From Nocardioides panzhihuensis (lineage in GTDB: Bacteria > Actinomycetota > Actinomycetes > Propionibacteriales > Nocardioidaceae): a stretch of 64,000 bases of DNA. Positions 16,261-25,384 of the stretch are shown piece by piece; the first letter of the stretch is position 1; each line of letters opens with the position of its first letter. The stretch is from NCBI RefSeq assembly GCF_013408335.1, contig NZ_JACBZR010000001.1:5853501-5917500 (forward strand). The letters run 5' to 3'. Both the position numbers and the translations under genes were made by a program. The notes beneath the pieces were generated by a model, which saw only the letters and a list, made by a program, of their open reading frames with translations, had not been told where the DNA came from and made no database searches.

Positions 16261-16873
16261 GGGTGCTGCCGTTCAGAAGGCGTGCCCAGCCGGTGAGCAG
16301 TTCTGCTTGCCGATCGGGACGTGGCGCCAACAGCCGTGCGACACCCCGTCCGAGGACAAGGTCCAAGGTCAAGCGAACTTCGATCGGGTCGTCGCTGATA
16401 TAGGTGCGACAGATCTCAGCGAGCTCCGCGTTGACACGCTCCTCGGCTGGGACCAGCTCCTTACGCAAGCCGGGGTCCGAGCGCGCGGCCACCCAGAGCT
16501 CGAGACTGGCCGCGTACAACGGTCCGGACAGGGCCTCAGCTAGCAAACCCAACGCCGCTTCGCGTTCCTGGGTGACCGTCGTCAACGTCTGGAGTTGGGC
16601 CCCTTGTGGTGCGATCCGAGACATCTCCGTCCGCACCCTGCGCATGCGTTCTTGCGCTAAGTGCTCGACGGCGGCTACCACGAGTTGGTCACGGGTTCCG
16701 AAGTGGTGCAGTTGGGCCCCGCGGGACAGCCCGGCTCGCTCCGCCACGGCGACACTGGTGGTGCCGGCATATCCCAGGTCGGCAAGGCAGGCGATGGTCG
16801 CGTCCAACAGCGCGCGTCGGGTGGTGGCCGAGCGTTCGGCTTGTTTTCGCGGTCGTCGCGTAGCTACCTTCAT
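16253..16873 (-). CDS. TetR-family transcriptional regulator
   Basis: 206 residues from the ATG at 16873. The N-terminal HTH is clear: AERSATTRRALLDATIACLA, then GYAGTTSVAVAERAGLSRGA and QLHHFGTRDQLV (residues about 12-60). The C-terminal ligand domain is of normal length. It lies between the MmpL gene (same strand, upstream) and the hotdog thioesterase it overlaps. An imperfect palindrome at 16883-16908, immediately upstream, suggests self-regulation. The ligand may be an acyl-CoA, judging by the thioesterase, but that is inference. Confidence 0.88.
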   Translation of the reverse strand: MKVATRRPRKQAERSATTRRALLDATIACLADLGYAGTTSVAVAERAGLSRGAQLHHFGTRDQLVVAAVEHLAQERMRRVRTEMSRIAPQGAQLQTLTTVTQEREAALGLLAEALSGPLYAASLELWVAARSDPGLRKELVPAEERVNAELAEICRTYISDDPIEVRLTLDLVLGRGVARLLAPRPDRQAELLTGWARLLNGSTRG

Positions 16874-16882
16874 GCCCGAAGC

Positions 16883-16908
16883 GTACATGCATGCATGAAC
16901 GTATGTAC
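16883..16908. promoter_or_regulatory. imperfect palindrome upstream of TetR gene
   Basis: The arms GTACATGCATGCA and TGAACGTATGTAC match at 10 of 13 positions. The site lies 10 bp before the TetR ATG, in the 34-bp gap after the mmpL gene, overlapping the first base of the mmpL stop codon. It is a likely autoregulatory operator. Confidence 0.5.
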
Positions 16909-19900
16909 TAGGCCGAGCTGGCTTTTCTGATCTGTGTTCCCTTAAGCCCAGGGTTCTGGATCTGGCGGGCAGGCCACCAGTTGTGGTCCTCAAGCAGGGC
17001 GGCACAGGCGGGAACGATGAGGCTGCGGACTACGAAGGTATCGAGCAGCAGTCCGGCTGCGACGGCGAAACCAGTCTCGACAAGCGTGACCACGGGAGAG
17101 GTGAGCAGCGCGATGAAGGTGCTCGCAAAGATGATTCCTGCGGATGTGATCACCGGGCCGGTCAGGGTCACTGCTTCGGCAACGGCGCCTCGAGTCAGGG
17201 TGGTGCCGTTCTCGCGCATTCGGCTCATGAGCAGGATGTTGTAGTCGGCGCCAACGGCGACGAGCAGCACGAACGTGATCACTGGGACGGCAAACTGGAT
17301 GTCGTGGCCAAGGATGCCTTGGAAGACCAGGGTTGTCAGGCCAAGGGCCGCGGCGCAGGATAGCGCTACAGAGGCGAGCAGGTATAGCGGCGCGGCCAGG
17401 GAGCGCAGGGCGATGATGAGGAGGAGCAGGACGATCAGAAGCACCGCCGCGAGCACAAGTTTCGCGTCTTCGTACAGATAGCGGTTCAGGTCGGCGCCGA
17501 GTCCAGCGGCCCCGGTGCCGCTGACGGTTGCGCCTTCGAGACGTGTCCGATTCAACGCGTTTTCAGCGGCTGCCTGGGATTCTTCGAAGCGGCGCAGCCC
17601 ATCCGGGCTAAGAGGATCTGAGTCACCGGTTACCTGGATGCGGGCAACGCGGCCATCGGGGCTCAGGAATACGCTGCGGGCGTAGGCGAAGCGCTGGTCG
17701 TCTAGGGCGCTCGCGGGCAGGTAGAAGCCACCAGCCTCTGGTGTGTCGGCCTGACGGTTGACCGTGCGCAGGTAGGACTCAGAGGTCTCCAGGTTCTGGG
17801 CGAGTTCCTTGGTCTGGCGGATGAGGTCCTTGATCCCCGGCGCAAAGGCCTCGGCGTTCTCAGCGATCTGGGAGGTGCCGTCCGCCATCTGCCCTAGACG
17901 GGTGCGGAGGAGGCGCTGTCCTTCGGTGATCCTGTCGGCACCCCGCTCGGCCTGGCTCAACCCGGAGGCGAGATCGTTGAGGCCATCGGCGAGGCTTCCT
18001 TGTTTGCGGGCGATCAAGTTCGCTCCGTTGGCTGCCTCCTGCAGTCCTGGGAGGAGTTCATCCTTCATGCCGCGGTGGATGTCGGCAAGTCCTTCCCTGG
18101 ACCTGCGGCAGATCGGGTCTGCGGTGCACAGCAGGTCGCGGTCGAGTGCCTGGACGATCAGGCCGATGCTACTCACGACCACGGTGACTTGGTCGTGAGC
18201 GGTTTGGATGCCTGTGGCCAAGGCGGCAGCGCCGGTCTGCAACTGGCGGGCGCCGTGCGCTGCGTCACGCGTGCCCTCGGTAGCGCGGCCGAGACCGTTG
18301 GCGAGATCGCTGGTTCCGTTCGCAAGTCGGTCGGCGCCGCCTTGGGCGCGGCCGGCGCCGTCGGCCACCCGGCTGATCGCGTCGGCTAGCTGGGCGCTGC
18401 CCGAGGAGAGGCGTTCGAGATCGGGCTGACCCTCCTCCAAGCCATCGCTGGCCCGACCCAGCCCGGTGGCGAGGCGCTTGAGCTGTCGCGCGATCGACGC
18501 TGGTTCTAGTGGCTCACCTGCCGGCTGGGTGATGCTCCGGACGCTGGAAACACCATCGACCTTGGCCACGGCTCGGCTGACCTCGTTGAGGACTGCCAGA
18601 TCCTTCGAATTGCGCATGTCATGTGTGGACTCCAGCAGCAGGTAGTCCGGCAGGGTCTCGTTGCGAGGGAAGTGGTCCTCCAGCACCGCCAACCCCTTGT
18701 TGCTCGGCGTGTCGGGCGGCTGGGAGTTCCGCTGGTCGTAGGAGATCACCATCGTCGGAAGAAACGCGGCAAGCACAACCAACACGGCGGTACCGGCAAC
18801 AAGCACCCGGACCGGTCGGCGCGCCACGAGGCGGCCGACGCGTGACCACGCCGACGTCGGTGCTGGCGTGCGCGCCGGCCCGATCCTGGGGCCGAACCAG
18901 ACCATCAGCGCGGGCGTGAAGGTCAGACTCACCGCAACGGTGACCGCGACGCAGATCGCCATCGGCGGTCCGGTGGTGGAGAAGATGGCCAGCTTGGTGA
19001 ATCCCAGACATATCGCGGCGAGGATGACCGTGCCGGCGGACGCCACCAACGCCGGTCCTACTCTGGTGGCTGCCTCCTCGACGGCCGGCAGCGCGTCGAC
19101 TCCGCGCCCGTATGCCTCGCGGAATCTGCTGATCAAGAACACGCAGTAGTCAGTGCCAGCGCCGAGCACGATGGCGGTTACGAACGCGTCGGTGTAGGTC
19201 GACAGCGACATTCCTTGCATCCCGGCCCATGCCAGCACTCCCCGCGCGCACGCCAGTGCCACCCCGATCGATACCAGGGAAACCAGTACAGTGGTGACGC
19301 GGCGGTAGATGATCAACAAGATGATGACCAGCAGCAGCCCGGAGACCACCGTGATCCTTACCGAGGCCTCGTTCACCTCGGTGGTCAGGTCGGTGATCAT
19401 CGCTGGGTCCCCGGTCACATACGCGCTGCTGCCACGGGGCACGGACAGGTCGGCGACCCGTTCTCGCAGCCAGTGGATGTCCTGTTCGGAGTCCGGCGAT
19501 CCGATGCCACTGGTCAGCCCGGCCACCAGGTAGGCCGCCTGGCCGTCCTTGCTGACCAAGTGTCGCCGCGCGTCCTTGTTGCCGACGAAGTGCTGCACTT
19601 CGGAGACCCGCTCCTGGTTCGCACCCAGGGTGCGAACCAGGTCGCGATACGCAAGCGTGTCAGCCGCGCTCAGGCCGTTCTCGTTGCGGAACACGATGTA
19701 GGCAAATGACTCGGTGCGCCCCGAGCCGAACGCCTCGTCCATGTCGTGCAACGCGGTCAACGTCGGCGCGTCCTCGGGCAGAAAGGCCGCACTGCTGCGC
19801 TCGACCACCGACGGCAGCGACGGCAGGCCGAGAGTGACCGCTGCAGCCGCGACCAACCAGCCGACGACGACCAGACGCGGGAAACGGATTCCCGCCGTGC

Positions 19901-19949
19901 ACAAACGGGCCAGACGACCCGGCGCCCCAGCATTCACGGATGCCTCCAT
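16908..19949 (-). CDS. MmpL-family lipid transporter with long periplasmic coiled-coil
   Basis: 1013 residues from the ATG at 19949 (MEASVNAGAPGRLARL). It has two RND halves: TM1, then TM2-6 with VLGAGTDYCVFLISRFREAY, and TM7-12 with VAVGADYNILLMSRMRENGT. These carry the Asp-Tyr proton-relay pairs of MmpL proteins. Between TM7 and TM8 lies an unusually long extracytoplasmic region (about 430-800), much of it heptad-like with repeated DGxxQLADG/ANGTSDLA patterns, as in the MmpL coiled-coil that reaches toward the outer envelope. It would move a lipid across the membrane. An upstream in-frame ATG at 19985 is possible, but the operator at 19966-19982 would then lie in the coding region. It is divergent from a TetR gene. 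Confidence 0.88.
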   Translation of the reverse strand: MEASVNAGAPGRLARLCTAGIRFPRLVVVGWLVAAAAVTLGLPSLPSVVERSSAAFLPEDAPTLTALHDMDEAFGSGRTESFAYIVFRNENGLSAADTLAYRDLVRTLGANQERVSEVQHFVGNKDARRHLVSKDGQAAYLVAGLTSGIGSPDSEQDIHWLRERVADLSVPRGSSAYVTGDPAMITDLTTEVNEASVRITVVSGLLLVIILLIIYRRVTTVLVSLVSIGVALACARGVLAWAGMQGMSLSTYTDAFVTAIVLGAGTDYCVFLISRFREAYGRGVDALPAVEEAATRVGPALVASAGTVILAAICLGFTKLAIFSTTGPPMAICVAVTVAVSLTFTPALMVWFGPRIGPARTPAPTSAWSRVGRLVARRPVRVLVAGTAVLVVLAAFLPTMVISYDQRNSQPPDTPSNKGLAVLEDHFPRNETLPDYLLLESTHDMRNSKDLAVLNEVSRAVAKVDGVSSVRSITQPAGEPLEPASIARQLKRLATGLGRASDGLEEGQPDLERLSSGSAQLADAISRVADGAGRAQGGADRLANGTSDLANGLGRATEGTRDAAHGARQLQTGAAALATGIQTAHDQVTVVVSSIGLIVQALDRDLLCTADPICRRSREGLADIHRGMKDELLPGLQEAANGANLIARKQGSLADGLNDLASGLSQAERGADRITEGQRLLRTRLGQMADGTSQIAENAEAFAPGIKDLIRQTKELAQNLETSESYLRTVNRQADTPEAGGFYLPASALDDQRFAYARSVFLSPDGRVARIQVTGDSDPLSPDGLRRFEESQAAAENALNRTRLEGATVSGTGAAGLGADLNRYLYEDAKLVLAAVLLIVLLLLIIALRSLAAPLYLLASVALSCAAALGLTTLVFQGILGHDIQFAVPVITFVLLVAVGADYNILLMSRMRENGTTLTRGAVAEAVTLTGPVITSAGIIFASTFIALLTSPVVTLVETGFAVAAGLLLDTFVVRSLIVPACAALLEDHNWWPARQIQNPGLKGTQIRKASSA

Positions 19950-19965
19950 GATTTGTATCTTGAGT

Positions 19966-19982
19966 TTGTACTCGCAGTACAA
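19966..19982. promoter_or_regulatory. TetR operator between mmpL and divergent tetR
   Basis: The perfect palindrome TTGTACT-CGC-AGTACAA lies 17-33 bp upstream of the mmpL ATG and about 70 bp before the divergent TetR start. TTGTACT-type arms resemble known TetR-family sites. The neighbouring TetR at 20051 is the natural binder. Confidence 0.65.
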
Positions 19983-20050
19983 CATAGGCTGAGGCTGCTG
20001 TCGATACCCTCCGAATACGCAGTGTCACTCGTCCGGAAAGGTGTGTGGAG

Positions 20051-20683
20051 ATGCGGCAACTGCCTGCCTCCATCGCAAGCAAGCTCTACGGAGCCGCGGA
20101 ACTGATCGCCGAGCGCGGAGTCGCCGAGGCCAAGATGGACGAAATCGCGGCTGCCTCCGGCATCCCTCGCGCAACCCTCTATTACTACTTCACCGGTAAG
20201 GATGAGATCCTCGCCTTCCTCCTCACCGACATGCTCGAGGCAATTGCTGGCGAGGTAGCGGCAGCTGTTGGGGCCACCGGAAGCGCCCGCGTCCGCCTCG
20301 AAGCTGCGGTCCAAGCCCAGATCGCCGTGATGCTCGACCAGCCCGCCGCATGTCGGGCGCTCGTTGGTGACCTCGGCCGAGCCACCAGACTTCCTGCGCT
20401 CGCTCACGCCCTCCAAGAAGCATTCCGCCGTCCCATCGAACAACTCCTTGCCGAAGGCGCCGCCGACGGATCGCTACACGTGCAGCCCCACCCAGAAGAG
20501 GCATCCCTGGCGATCTTTGGGGCCATCACAGTCGCCGGTCTGTATCACGCAGTTGAAGACAGCCGCCCCTCTGCAGAACAGGTTGCGAAACGAGTTCTCG
20601 GCGTTCTGATGCAAGGGCTTGGCGGCCAAAAGGAACCACGCACCACTGATTGCCCTGCTAGCGCGACTGACGCTCAGGCCTGA
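20051..20683 (+). CDS. TetR-family regulator divergent from mmpL
   Basis: 210 residues from the ATG at 20051, with GGAAAGG 9 bp upstream; a GTG two codons earlier is possible. The HTH reads SKLYGAAELIAERGVAEAKM, then DEIAAASGIPRATLYYYFTG (residues 8-47). The remaining helices form the usual ligand-binding and dimer domain. The divergent layout with the MmpL gene and the palindrome between them point to control of lipid export and self-repression. Confidence 0.88.
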   Translation: MRQLPASIASKLYGAAELIAERGVAEAKMDEIAAASGIPRATLYYYFTGKDEILAFLLTDMLEAIAGEVAAAVGATGSARVRLEAAVQAQIAVMLDQPAACRALVGDLGRATRLPALAHALQEAFRRPIEQLLAEGAADGSLHVQPHPEEASLAIFGAITVAGLYHAVEDSRPSAEQVAKRVLGVLMQGLGGQKEPRTTDCPASATDAQA

Positions 20684-20940
20684 TGGTGAGATGGCCTCTG
20701 AGTGCATGCCCGGGGGTAGCGCGATCACGACCTCGTTCCTCGGCTCCCTGCCGCCCCCACCGCTCAGTCTGACCCGACCTGGGACTAGTTGATGTGCCCG
20801 CTGAGAGGACACCCCAAGATTGGGTCGCTCGCCGAGGTCTCAATGCCTGTGCTGCCATGCAGGAGCCCACCTAGACCACCTGGCTCTGCGGAACCGGCGG
20901 ACTGCGGCTGCATCAGGTCTGGTGATTCAGTGCGGAACCG

Positions 20941-21978
20941 TCACCACCTCAGGCATTCTTGTCGGAACTGGCTTGGAGACTGGCCAGTCCATCGCTTGAA
21001 GGCGTGTGAGAAGTTGGTCAGGTCGCTGAAACCGAGTTCAACAGCTATCTCGCTGACCGACAAGGATCGGTCGAGCAGCTTTAGCGAGGCCCGCTCCAGC
21101 AACGACGATTCGAGTATCTCTCGGAACGTGGTGCCCTCGTTGAGGAGACGTCGCTTGAGAGTGCTGGTCGAGATTGACAGTTCGTTTGCGACCGACTGAC
21201 AGGTTTTTAGTCCGGGGCCCTCGTCTATCGACAGTCTTACCTTGGTCGCGTATGACGCCGGTCCGATCCGGTGCTCAAGGGATTTCGACAGATCGGCGAT
21301 TGCGTGTCGGTATGCAACGGGGTCGGAGAACCGGCAGACCTCGTTCAGGACCTCCGTGGGCACATACAGGAACGTCATGGGCGCGTTGAAAACCAGGTGT
21401 CCTCCCAGCGCGTCCTCATGCTGGGTCGTGGAGGCGGGCGCCGGCCAACTGGTGTGCAGCCTGACGGTTGACACGTCGCCAGCGAGCATTCGGATCAACC
21501 GCAGGAGCGCGGAACCACAGTAGGTGACGACCAGGCAGTCCAGGTCCGGATCGCCCGTCTGACCTGTGAGCCCGACCGCAAGGCCGTCGTCATTCGGATG
21601 GAACCGCGTACTGACGGCCGTCGTAATCAAGGGAAGATACGTGAGCAGTTCCATGACCTCAGCGACCGAGCCCGCACTGATCAAGGGAAGACTCAATGGG
21701 CCGAATGAGGTCAGCTGGGCCTGATCTGCGAACGCATGGCCGAGATGGGTCGCTTGATCGGCGTCCAGGTTGGGGTACACCTCCCGGAACCATCGAGCCG
21801 GTGCCTGGCCGCCGAGTTGCAGCAGGGTCGTCTCGTCGGCTCCCTCGCGAACCATGATGGCGCGGAACCGTGCGGCTGCCTCTGCGTCGAGAGTTGGGCT
21901 CTCGAGCAGCTGTGCGAAAGCCGTGTAGGGCACGCCCGCGTCGCTGCCGTTCAAAGACACTCCTTGAGCCGAAATCAC
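20941..21978 (-). CDS. AraC-family transcriptional regulator (Arabinose_bd-type N-terminus)
   Basis: 345 residues, GTG start. The N-terminal region (about 15-200) resembles the Arabinose_bd domain of AraC regulators that control lipid and hydrocarbon genes. The C-terminal double HTH (about 255-340) is clear: SVANELSISTSTLKRRLLNE and SVSEIAVELGFSDLTNFSHA followed by FKRWTGQSPSQFR. It is divergent from the ferredoxin-CYP153 operon with a 96-bp gap. Known CYP153 alkane operons in actinobacteria and Alcanivorax have an AraC-type regulator beside them, so activation by a hydrocarbon or fatty-acid ligand is likely. Confidence 0.87.
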   Translation of the reverse strand: MISAQGVSLNGSDAGVPYTAFAQLLESPTLDAEAAARFRAIMVREGADETTLLQLGGQAPARWFREVYPNLDADQATHLGHAFADQAQLTSFGPLSLPLISAGSVAEVMELLTYLPLITTAVSTRFHPNDDGLAVGLTGQTGDPDLDCLVVTYCGSALLRLIRMLAGDVSTVRLHTSWPAPASTTQHEDALGGHLVFNAPMTFLYVPTEVLNEVCRFSDPVAYRHAIADLSKSLEHRIGPASYATKVRLSIDEGPGLKTCQSVANELSISTSTLKRRLLNEGTTFREILESSLLERASLKLLDRSLSVSEIAVELGFSDLTNFSHAFKRWTGQSPSQFRQECLRW

Positions 21979-22074
21979 AACTTTCTGACTCGTGTGACCA
22001 TAGCCACAGGGCGCATCCGCGACAAGAGTTTGTCCAAGGCTTTGCGGCCCACAACAGCACCAGGAGAGTTGATC

Positions 22075-22395
22075 ATGACAGTGGTTAGGTTTGTGTCACA
22101 CGACGGGAAGACGCACGCGGTGCCCGTTGAGGAAGGGCAGTCGTTGATGCAGGTCGCGACGAACAACGCGGTGCCTGGCATCGACGGTGACTGCGGTGGA
22201 GAAGCTGCGTGCGGGACCTGTCACGTCATCGTTGATCCGCAGTGGTCCGAATGTGTCGGGCCGCCCGGCGCCGACGAGGAGGAGATGCTCGCGATGAACC
22301 CTGAGCGTGAACCGACCTCCCGGCTGTCTTGCCAGATGGTGGTCTCCGACGTGTGGGACGGGCTGAGCGTCCGGCTTCCCGAATTTCAGATGTGA
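22075..22395 (+). CDS. [2Fe-2S] ferredoxin of the P450 system
   Basis: 106 residues from the ATG at 22075. The adrenodoxin/putidaredoxin-type cluster motif is complete: CGGEAACGTC supplies three Cys and RLSCQMVV the fourth. It carries electrons from the reductase at 23802 to the P450 at 22414. It is first in the operon with an 18-bp gap to the P450, an order seen in class I bacterial P450 systems. The frame could be opened further upstream, but the homologous N-terminus (MTVVRFVSHDGKTHAVPV) sets this start. Confidence 0.93.
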   Translation: MTVVRFVSHDGKTHAVPVEEGQSLMQVATNNAVPGIDGDCGGEAACGTCHVIVDPQWSECVGPPGADEEEMLAMNPEREPTSRLSCQMVVSDVWDGLSVRLPEFQM

Positions 22396-22413
22396 CGACG
22401 AGAACGGGTTGAA

Positions 22414-23805
22414 ATGATGAAGATTCCTGAGGCAATCACGGCCAAAGTTCAATCCTCCATCCCGATGGAGCGCCAGATTCAGGGCGCGCATCTCTACGAC
22501 AAGACCATGAGATGGGTGAGAGGTGCGAACGGCGACAGGATGTTCGTAGAACGTCCTATCCCGCCGGTCGACGAGGTGGAGCTCGCGGACATCGACGTCA
22601 GCAATCCCTTCCTGTATCGGCAGGGTCGATGGCAATCCTACTTCGAGCGCCTGCGCAACGAGGCCCCGATCCATTATCAGCCCAACAGCCCGTTCGGCCC
22701 GTTCTGGTCGGTCACTCGTCACGCCGACATCATCGCCGTTGACAAGAACCATGAAGTCTTCTCGGCCGAACCTTTGATCGTCATCGGTGTTCCACCTCGA
22801 TTCCTCGACATCGAGATGTTCATCGCGATGGATCCTCCGCGTCACGACCTGCAGCGACAGGCGGTCCAAGGCGTTGTCGCGCCGAAGAACCTGCGCGAGA
22901 TGGAGGGCCTCATCAGGACACGTGTCCGCGAGGTGCTGGACGATCTTCCTGTGGGTGAGCCCTTCAACTGGGTGCAGCGAGTATCAATCGAGCTGACGGG
23001 CCGCATGCTCGCCACCTTGCTGGACTTCCCGTACGAGCAGCGTCAAAAGCTCACCTACTGGTCAGACCTTGCGTCGTCGATGGAGCAGGCCAACGGTGGC
23101 CCCTCGGACAACGACGAAGTCTTCCATGGAATGCGCGACATGGCGCGAGGTCTCAGCGCGCTCTGGCATGACAAGGCGGCCAGGACTGCTGCCGGGGAGG
23201 AACCCGGCTTCGATCTGATCACCATGCTGCAGAGTGACGACAACACCAAGGATCTGATCGACCGCCCCATGGAGTTCCTCGGGAACCTGGTGCTGTTGAT
23301 CGTCGGCGGCAACGACACCACCCGGAACTCGATGAGTGGCGGGGTTCTAGCGCTCAACCAGTTCCCGGACCAGTTCGAGAAGCTAAAGGCCAACCCCGAC
23401 CTGATCCCCAACATGGTGTCGGAGATCATCCGCTGGCAGACGCCGCTCGCCTACATGCGCAGGGTCGCGAAGACCGATACCATCCTGAACGGCCAGTTCA
23501 TCCGCAAGGGCGACAAAGTCGTCATGTGGTACGCGTCTGGTAATCGCGACGAGACGGTATTCGATCGGCCAGATGAGCTGATCATCGACCGGCCAAACGC
23601 ACGCAACCATATCGCCTTCGGATTCGGTGTCCACCGTTGCATGGGCAACCGGCTGGCCGAGTTGCAACTGCGCATTCTCTGGGAGGAACTGCTCCCGCGC
23701 TTCGAGAACATCGAAGTCGTGGGTGAGCCGGAATACGTGCAGTCCAACTTCGTGCGGGGTATCAGCAAACTGATGGTCCGACTGACCCCAAAAAGCAGCG
23801 CATGA
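22414..23805 (+). CDS. cytochrome P450, CYP153 family (alkane/fatty acid terminal hydroxylase)
   Basis: 463 residues. The I-helix reads GGNDTTRNSMSGG; the heme loop is FGFGVHRCMGN with ligand Cys409; ExxR is SEIIRWQ. CYP153-type signatures include IAMDPPRHDLQRQAV, FLGNLVLLIVGGNDTTRN, NRLAELQLRILWEELLPRFE and the end motif EYVQSNFVRGISKLMVRL. CYP153 enzymes hydroxylate the terminal carbon of n-alkanes, primary alcohols or fatty acids. The length is normal. It sits between its ferredoxin and reductase and overlaps the latter by 4 bp. Family assignment is by motif recognition; chain length and substrate are not predictable. Confidence 0.9.
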   Translation: MMKIPEAITAKVQSSIPMERQIQGAHLYDKTMRWVRGANGDRMFVERPIPPVDEVELADIDVSNPFLYRQGRWQSYFERLRNEAPIHYQPNSPFGPFWSVTRHADIIAVDKNHEVFSAEPLIVIGVPPRFLDIEMFIAMDPPRHDLQRQAVQGVVAPKNLREMEGLIRTRVREVLDDLPVGEPFNWVQRVSIELTGRMLATLLDFPYEQRQKLTYWSDLASSMEQANGGPSDNDEVFHGMRDMARGLSALWHDKAARTAAGEEPGFDLITMLQSDDNTKDLIDRPMEFLGNLVLLIVGGNDTTRNSMSGGVLALNQFPDQFEKLKANPDLIPNMVSEIIRWQTPLAYMRRVAKTDTILNGQFIRKGDKVVMWYASGNRDETVFDRPDELIIDRPNARNHIAFGFGVHRCMGNRLAELQLRILWEELLPRFENIEVVGEPEYVQSNFVRGISKLMVRLTPKSSA

Positions 23806-25016
23806 CCGCGCTGAGAACGGTGATTGTCGGAGCAAGCCATGCCGGCGCGCAACTCGCGGCCAGCCTGCGCCAGGAAGGCTGGGACGGCGAGATTGTCCTG
23901 GTGGGCGATGAGTCGCCAGTGCCCTATCAACGCCCACCACTGTCGAAGGCCTATCTGGCTGGGAAGAGCGCCTTCGAAGAGCTGGAAATTCGCAGTGCGG
24001 AGTTCTACGACAAGCGGAAGATTAGCCTTCTCGATGCGAGGGTCGAGGCGATCGACCGCTCTGCTGGCCACCTGACGCTGAGCAGCGGCCAGTCGCTGGC
24101 CTACGACCATCTCGCGTTGTGTACCGGCGCGCGTCCGCGACGGTTGCTCGTCCCAGGTGCCCATCTTTCCGGTGTTTGCTACCTGCGCACCGCCATGGAC
24201 GTGGACCTGATCCGAGCAGCCGCCCAACCAGGAAGCGTGGCCGTGATCGTTGGCGGGGGGTACATAGGGCTCGAGGTGGCAGCCTCGCTGCGCGCCCTGG
24301 GGCTGGACGTCACCGTGCTCGAGGCGACCGAGCGTGTTCTCGAAAGAGTCACCGCTCCCGAGGTCTCAGCGTTCTTCCAACGGATCCACCAAGAGGAGGG
24401 TGTGAGCATTCGAACCGGAGCCCTCGTCGAGGCCTTCACCGGTGAAACCAAGGTCCGCGAAGTGCTCCTGTCCAATGGCGAGGCCGTCCCTGCAGACCTC
24501 GTGATCGTTGGCATCGGTGTCGAGCCGAACACCGAGCTCGCCGCATCAGCCGGCTTGGAGGTCGACAACGGTATTGTGATTGACGACCGTGCTCGGACAA
24601 GTGACCGGAACATCGTTGCGGCCGGTGACTGCACGAGTCGATACATGGCCTCCTACGGCGGTCGGGTCCGCCTGGAATGCGTTCCAAGCGCGGGGGAGCA
24701 GGCCAAAGTGGCCGCAGCGACGATCTCTGGAAAGTCCAAGGAGATCGCTGCTCTTCCATGGTTCTGGTCGGATCAGTACGACGTCAAGCTCCAGATCGCT
24801 GGGCTCAACACCGGGTTCGACGAAGTCGTCCTCAGCGGTGACCCGAAACTGGACCGTGACTTCACCTGCTTCTACCTTCGTCAAGGCGAGCTAATCGCTG
24901 CGGATTGTGTCAACCGTCCCCGTGACTTCGTCGTCAGCAAGCGGCTTCTGACGCAGGCGTCTCGGGGCGTTGGGCGAGCCGAGCTGACTTCGGCTGTGAG
25001 TGACGCGGGTGCGTAA
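23802..25016 (+). CDS. FAD-dependent ferredoxin reductase (rhodocoxin/putidaredoxin reductase type)
   Basis: 404 residues. The FAD-binding start TVIVGASHAGAQLAASLRQE, the NAD-binding fold VAVIVGGGYIGLEVAASLRA and the late FAD motif NIVAAGDCTSRYM are all present, with a PYQRPPLSKAYL motif near residue 45. The C-terminal reductase domain (AALPWFWSDQYDVKLQIAGL) matches the family. It passes electrons from NADH to the [2Fe-2S] ferredoxin for the CYP153. It starts in an ATGA overlap with the P450. Confidence 0.93.
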   Translation: MTALRTVIVGASHAGAQLAASLRQEGWDGEIVLVGDESPVPYQRPPLSKAYLAGKSAFEELEIRSAEFYDKRKISLLDARVEAIDRSAGHLTLSSGQSLAYDHLALCTGARPRRLLVPGAHLSGVCYLRTAMDVDLIRAAAQPGSVAVIVGGGYIGLEVAASLRALGLDVTVLEATERVLERVTAPEVSAFFQRIHQEEGVSIRTGALVEAFTGETKVREVLLSNGEAVPADLVIVGIGVEPNTELAASAGLEVDNGIVIDDRARTSDRNIVAAGDCTSRYMASYGGRVRLECVPSAGEQAKVAAATISGKSKEIAALPWFWSDQYDVKLQIAGLNTGFDEVVLSGDPKLDRDFTCFYLRQGELIAADCVNRPRDFVVSKRLLTQASRGVGRAELTSAVSDAGA

Positions 25017-25384
25017 TGCCGTGCGATCCGGGCTCGTCGCGAGCCGGGCGTGCTGGAGCGGAGGGCTCCGGGCCAACAGCGAATCCCATGGCAACGAAGA
25101 GTGGACCTATCGTCGAGAGGACATTCGATGACGACCTGCCTATCGTGTTCGGGCAGACAGAGCCCTGCGCGCGGTCCGAGACCAGTTGCCAGTCCGCGAC
25201 CTCGCACCAGTTCGGGCAGGCTCCGGTCTCAAGTCGGTTCAGGAAACTGTCAGGCTCCCGTCTCTTGGCCACGTCATGGACTGCTCCCGATTCGGACCAG
25301 TCTCACCCGGGCCAAGAACAAGCGATGGGACAACGCCTCGCTACCGGTTCTCGCGGACGAGTATCCGATGACCTTGGAGCGAGG
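25017..25384 (+). other. 368-bp gap with no convincing gene
   Basis: The frame of the next gene stays open back to an ATG overlapping the reductase stop (TAATG at 25014-25018), which would add 123 residues. That extension is Ser/Arg/Pro-rich, has no motif, and contains a second good start (ATG 25385 behind GGAGCGAGG). I read the gap as untranslated, perhaps with a promoter, but a coupled longer protein is not excluded. Confidence 0.45.
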
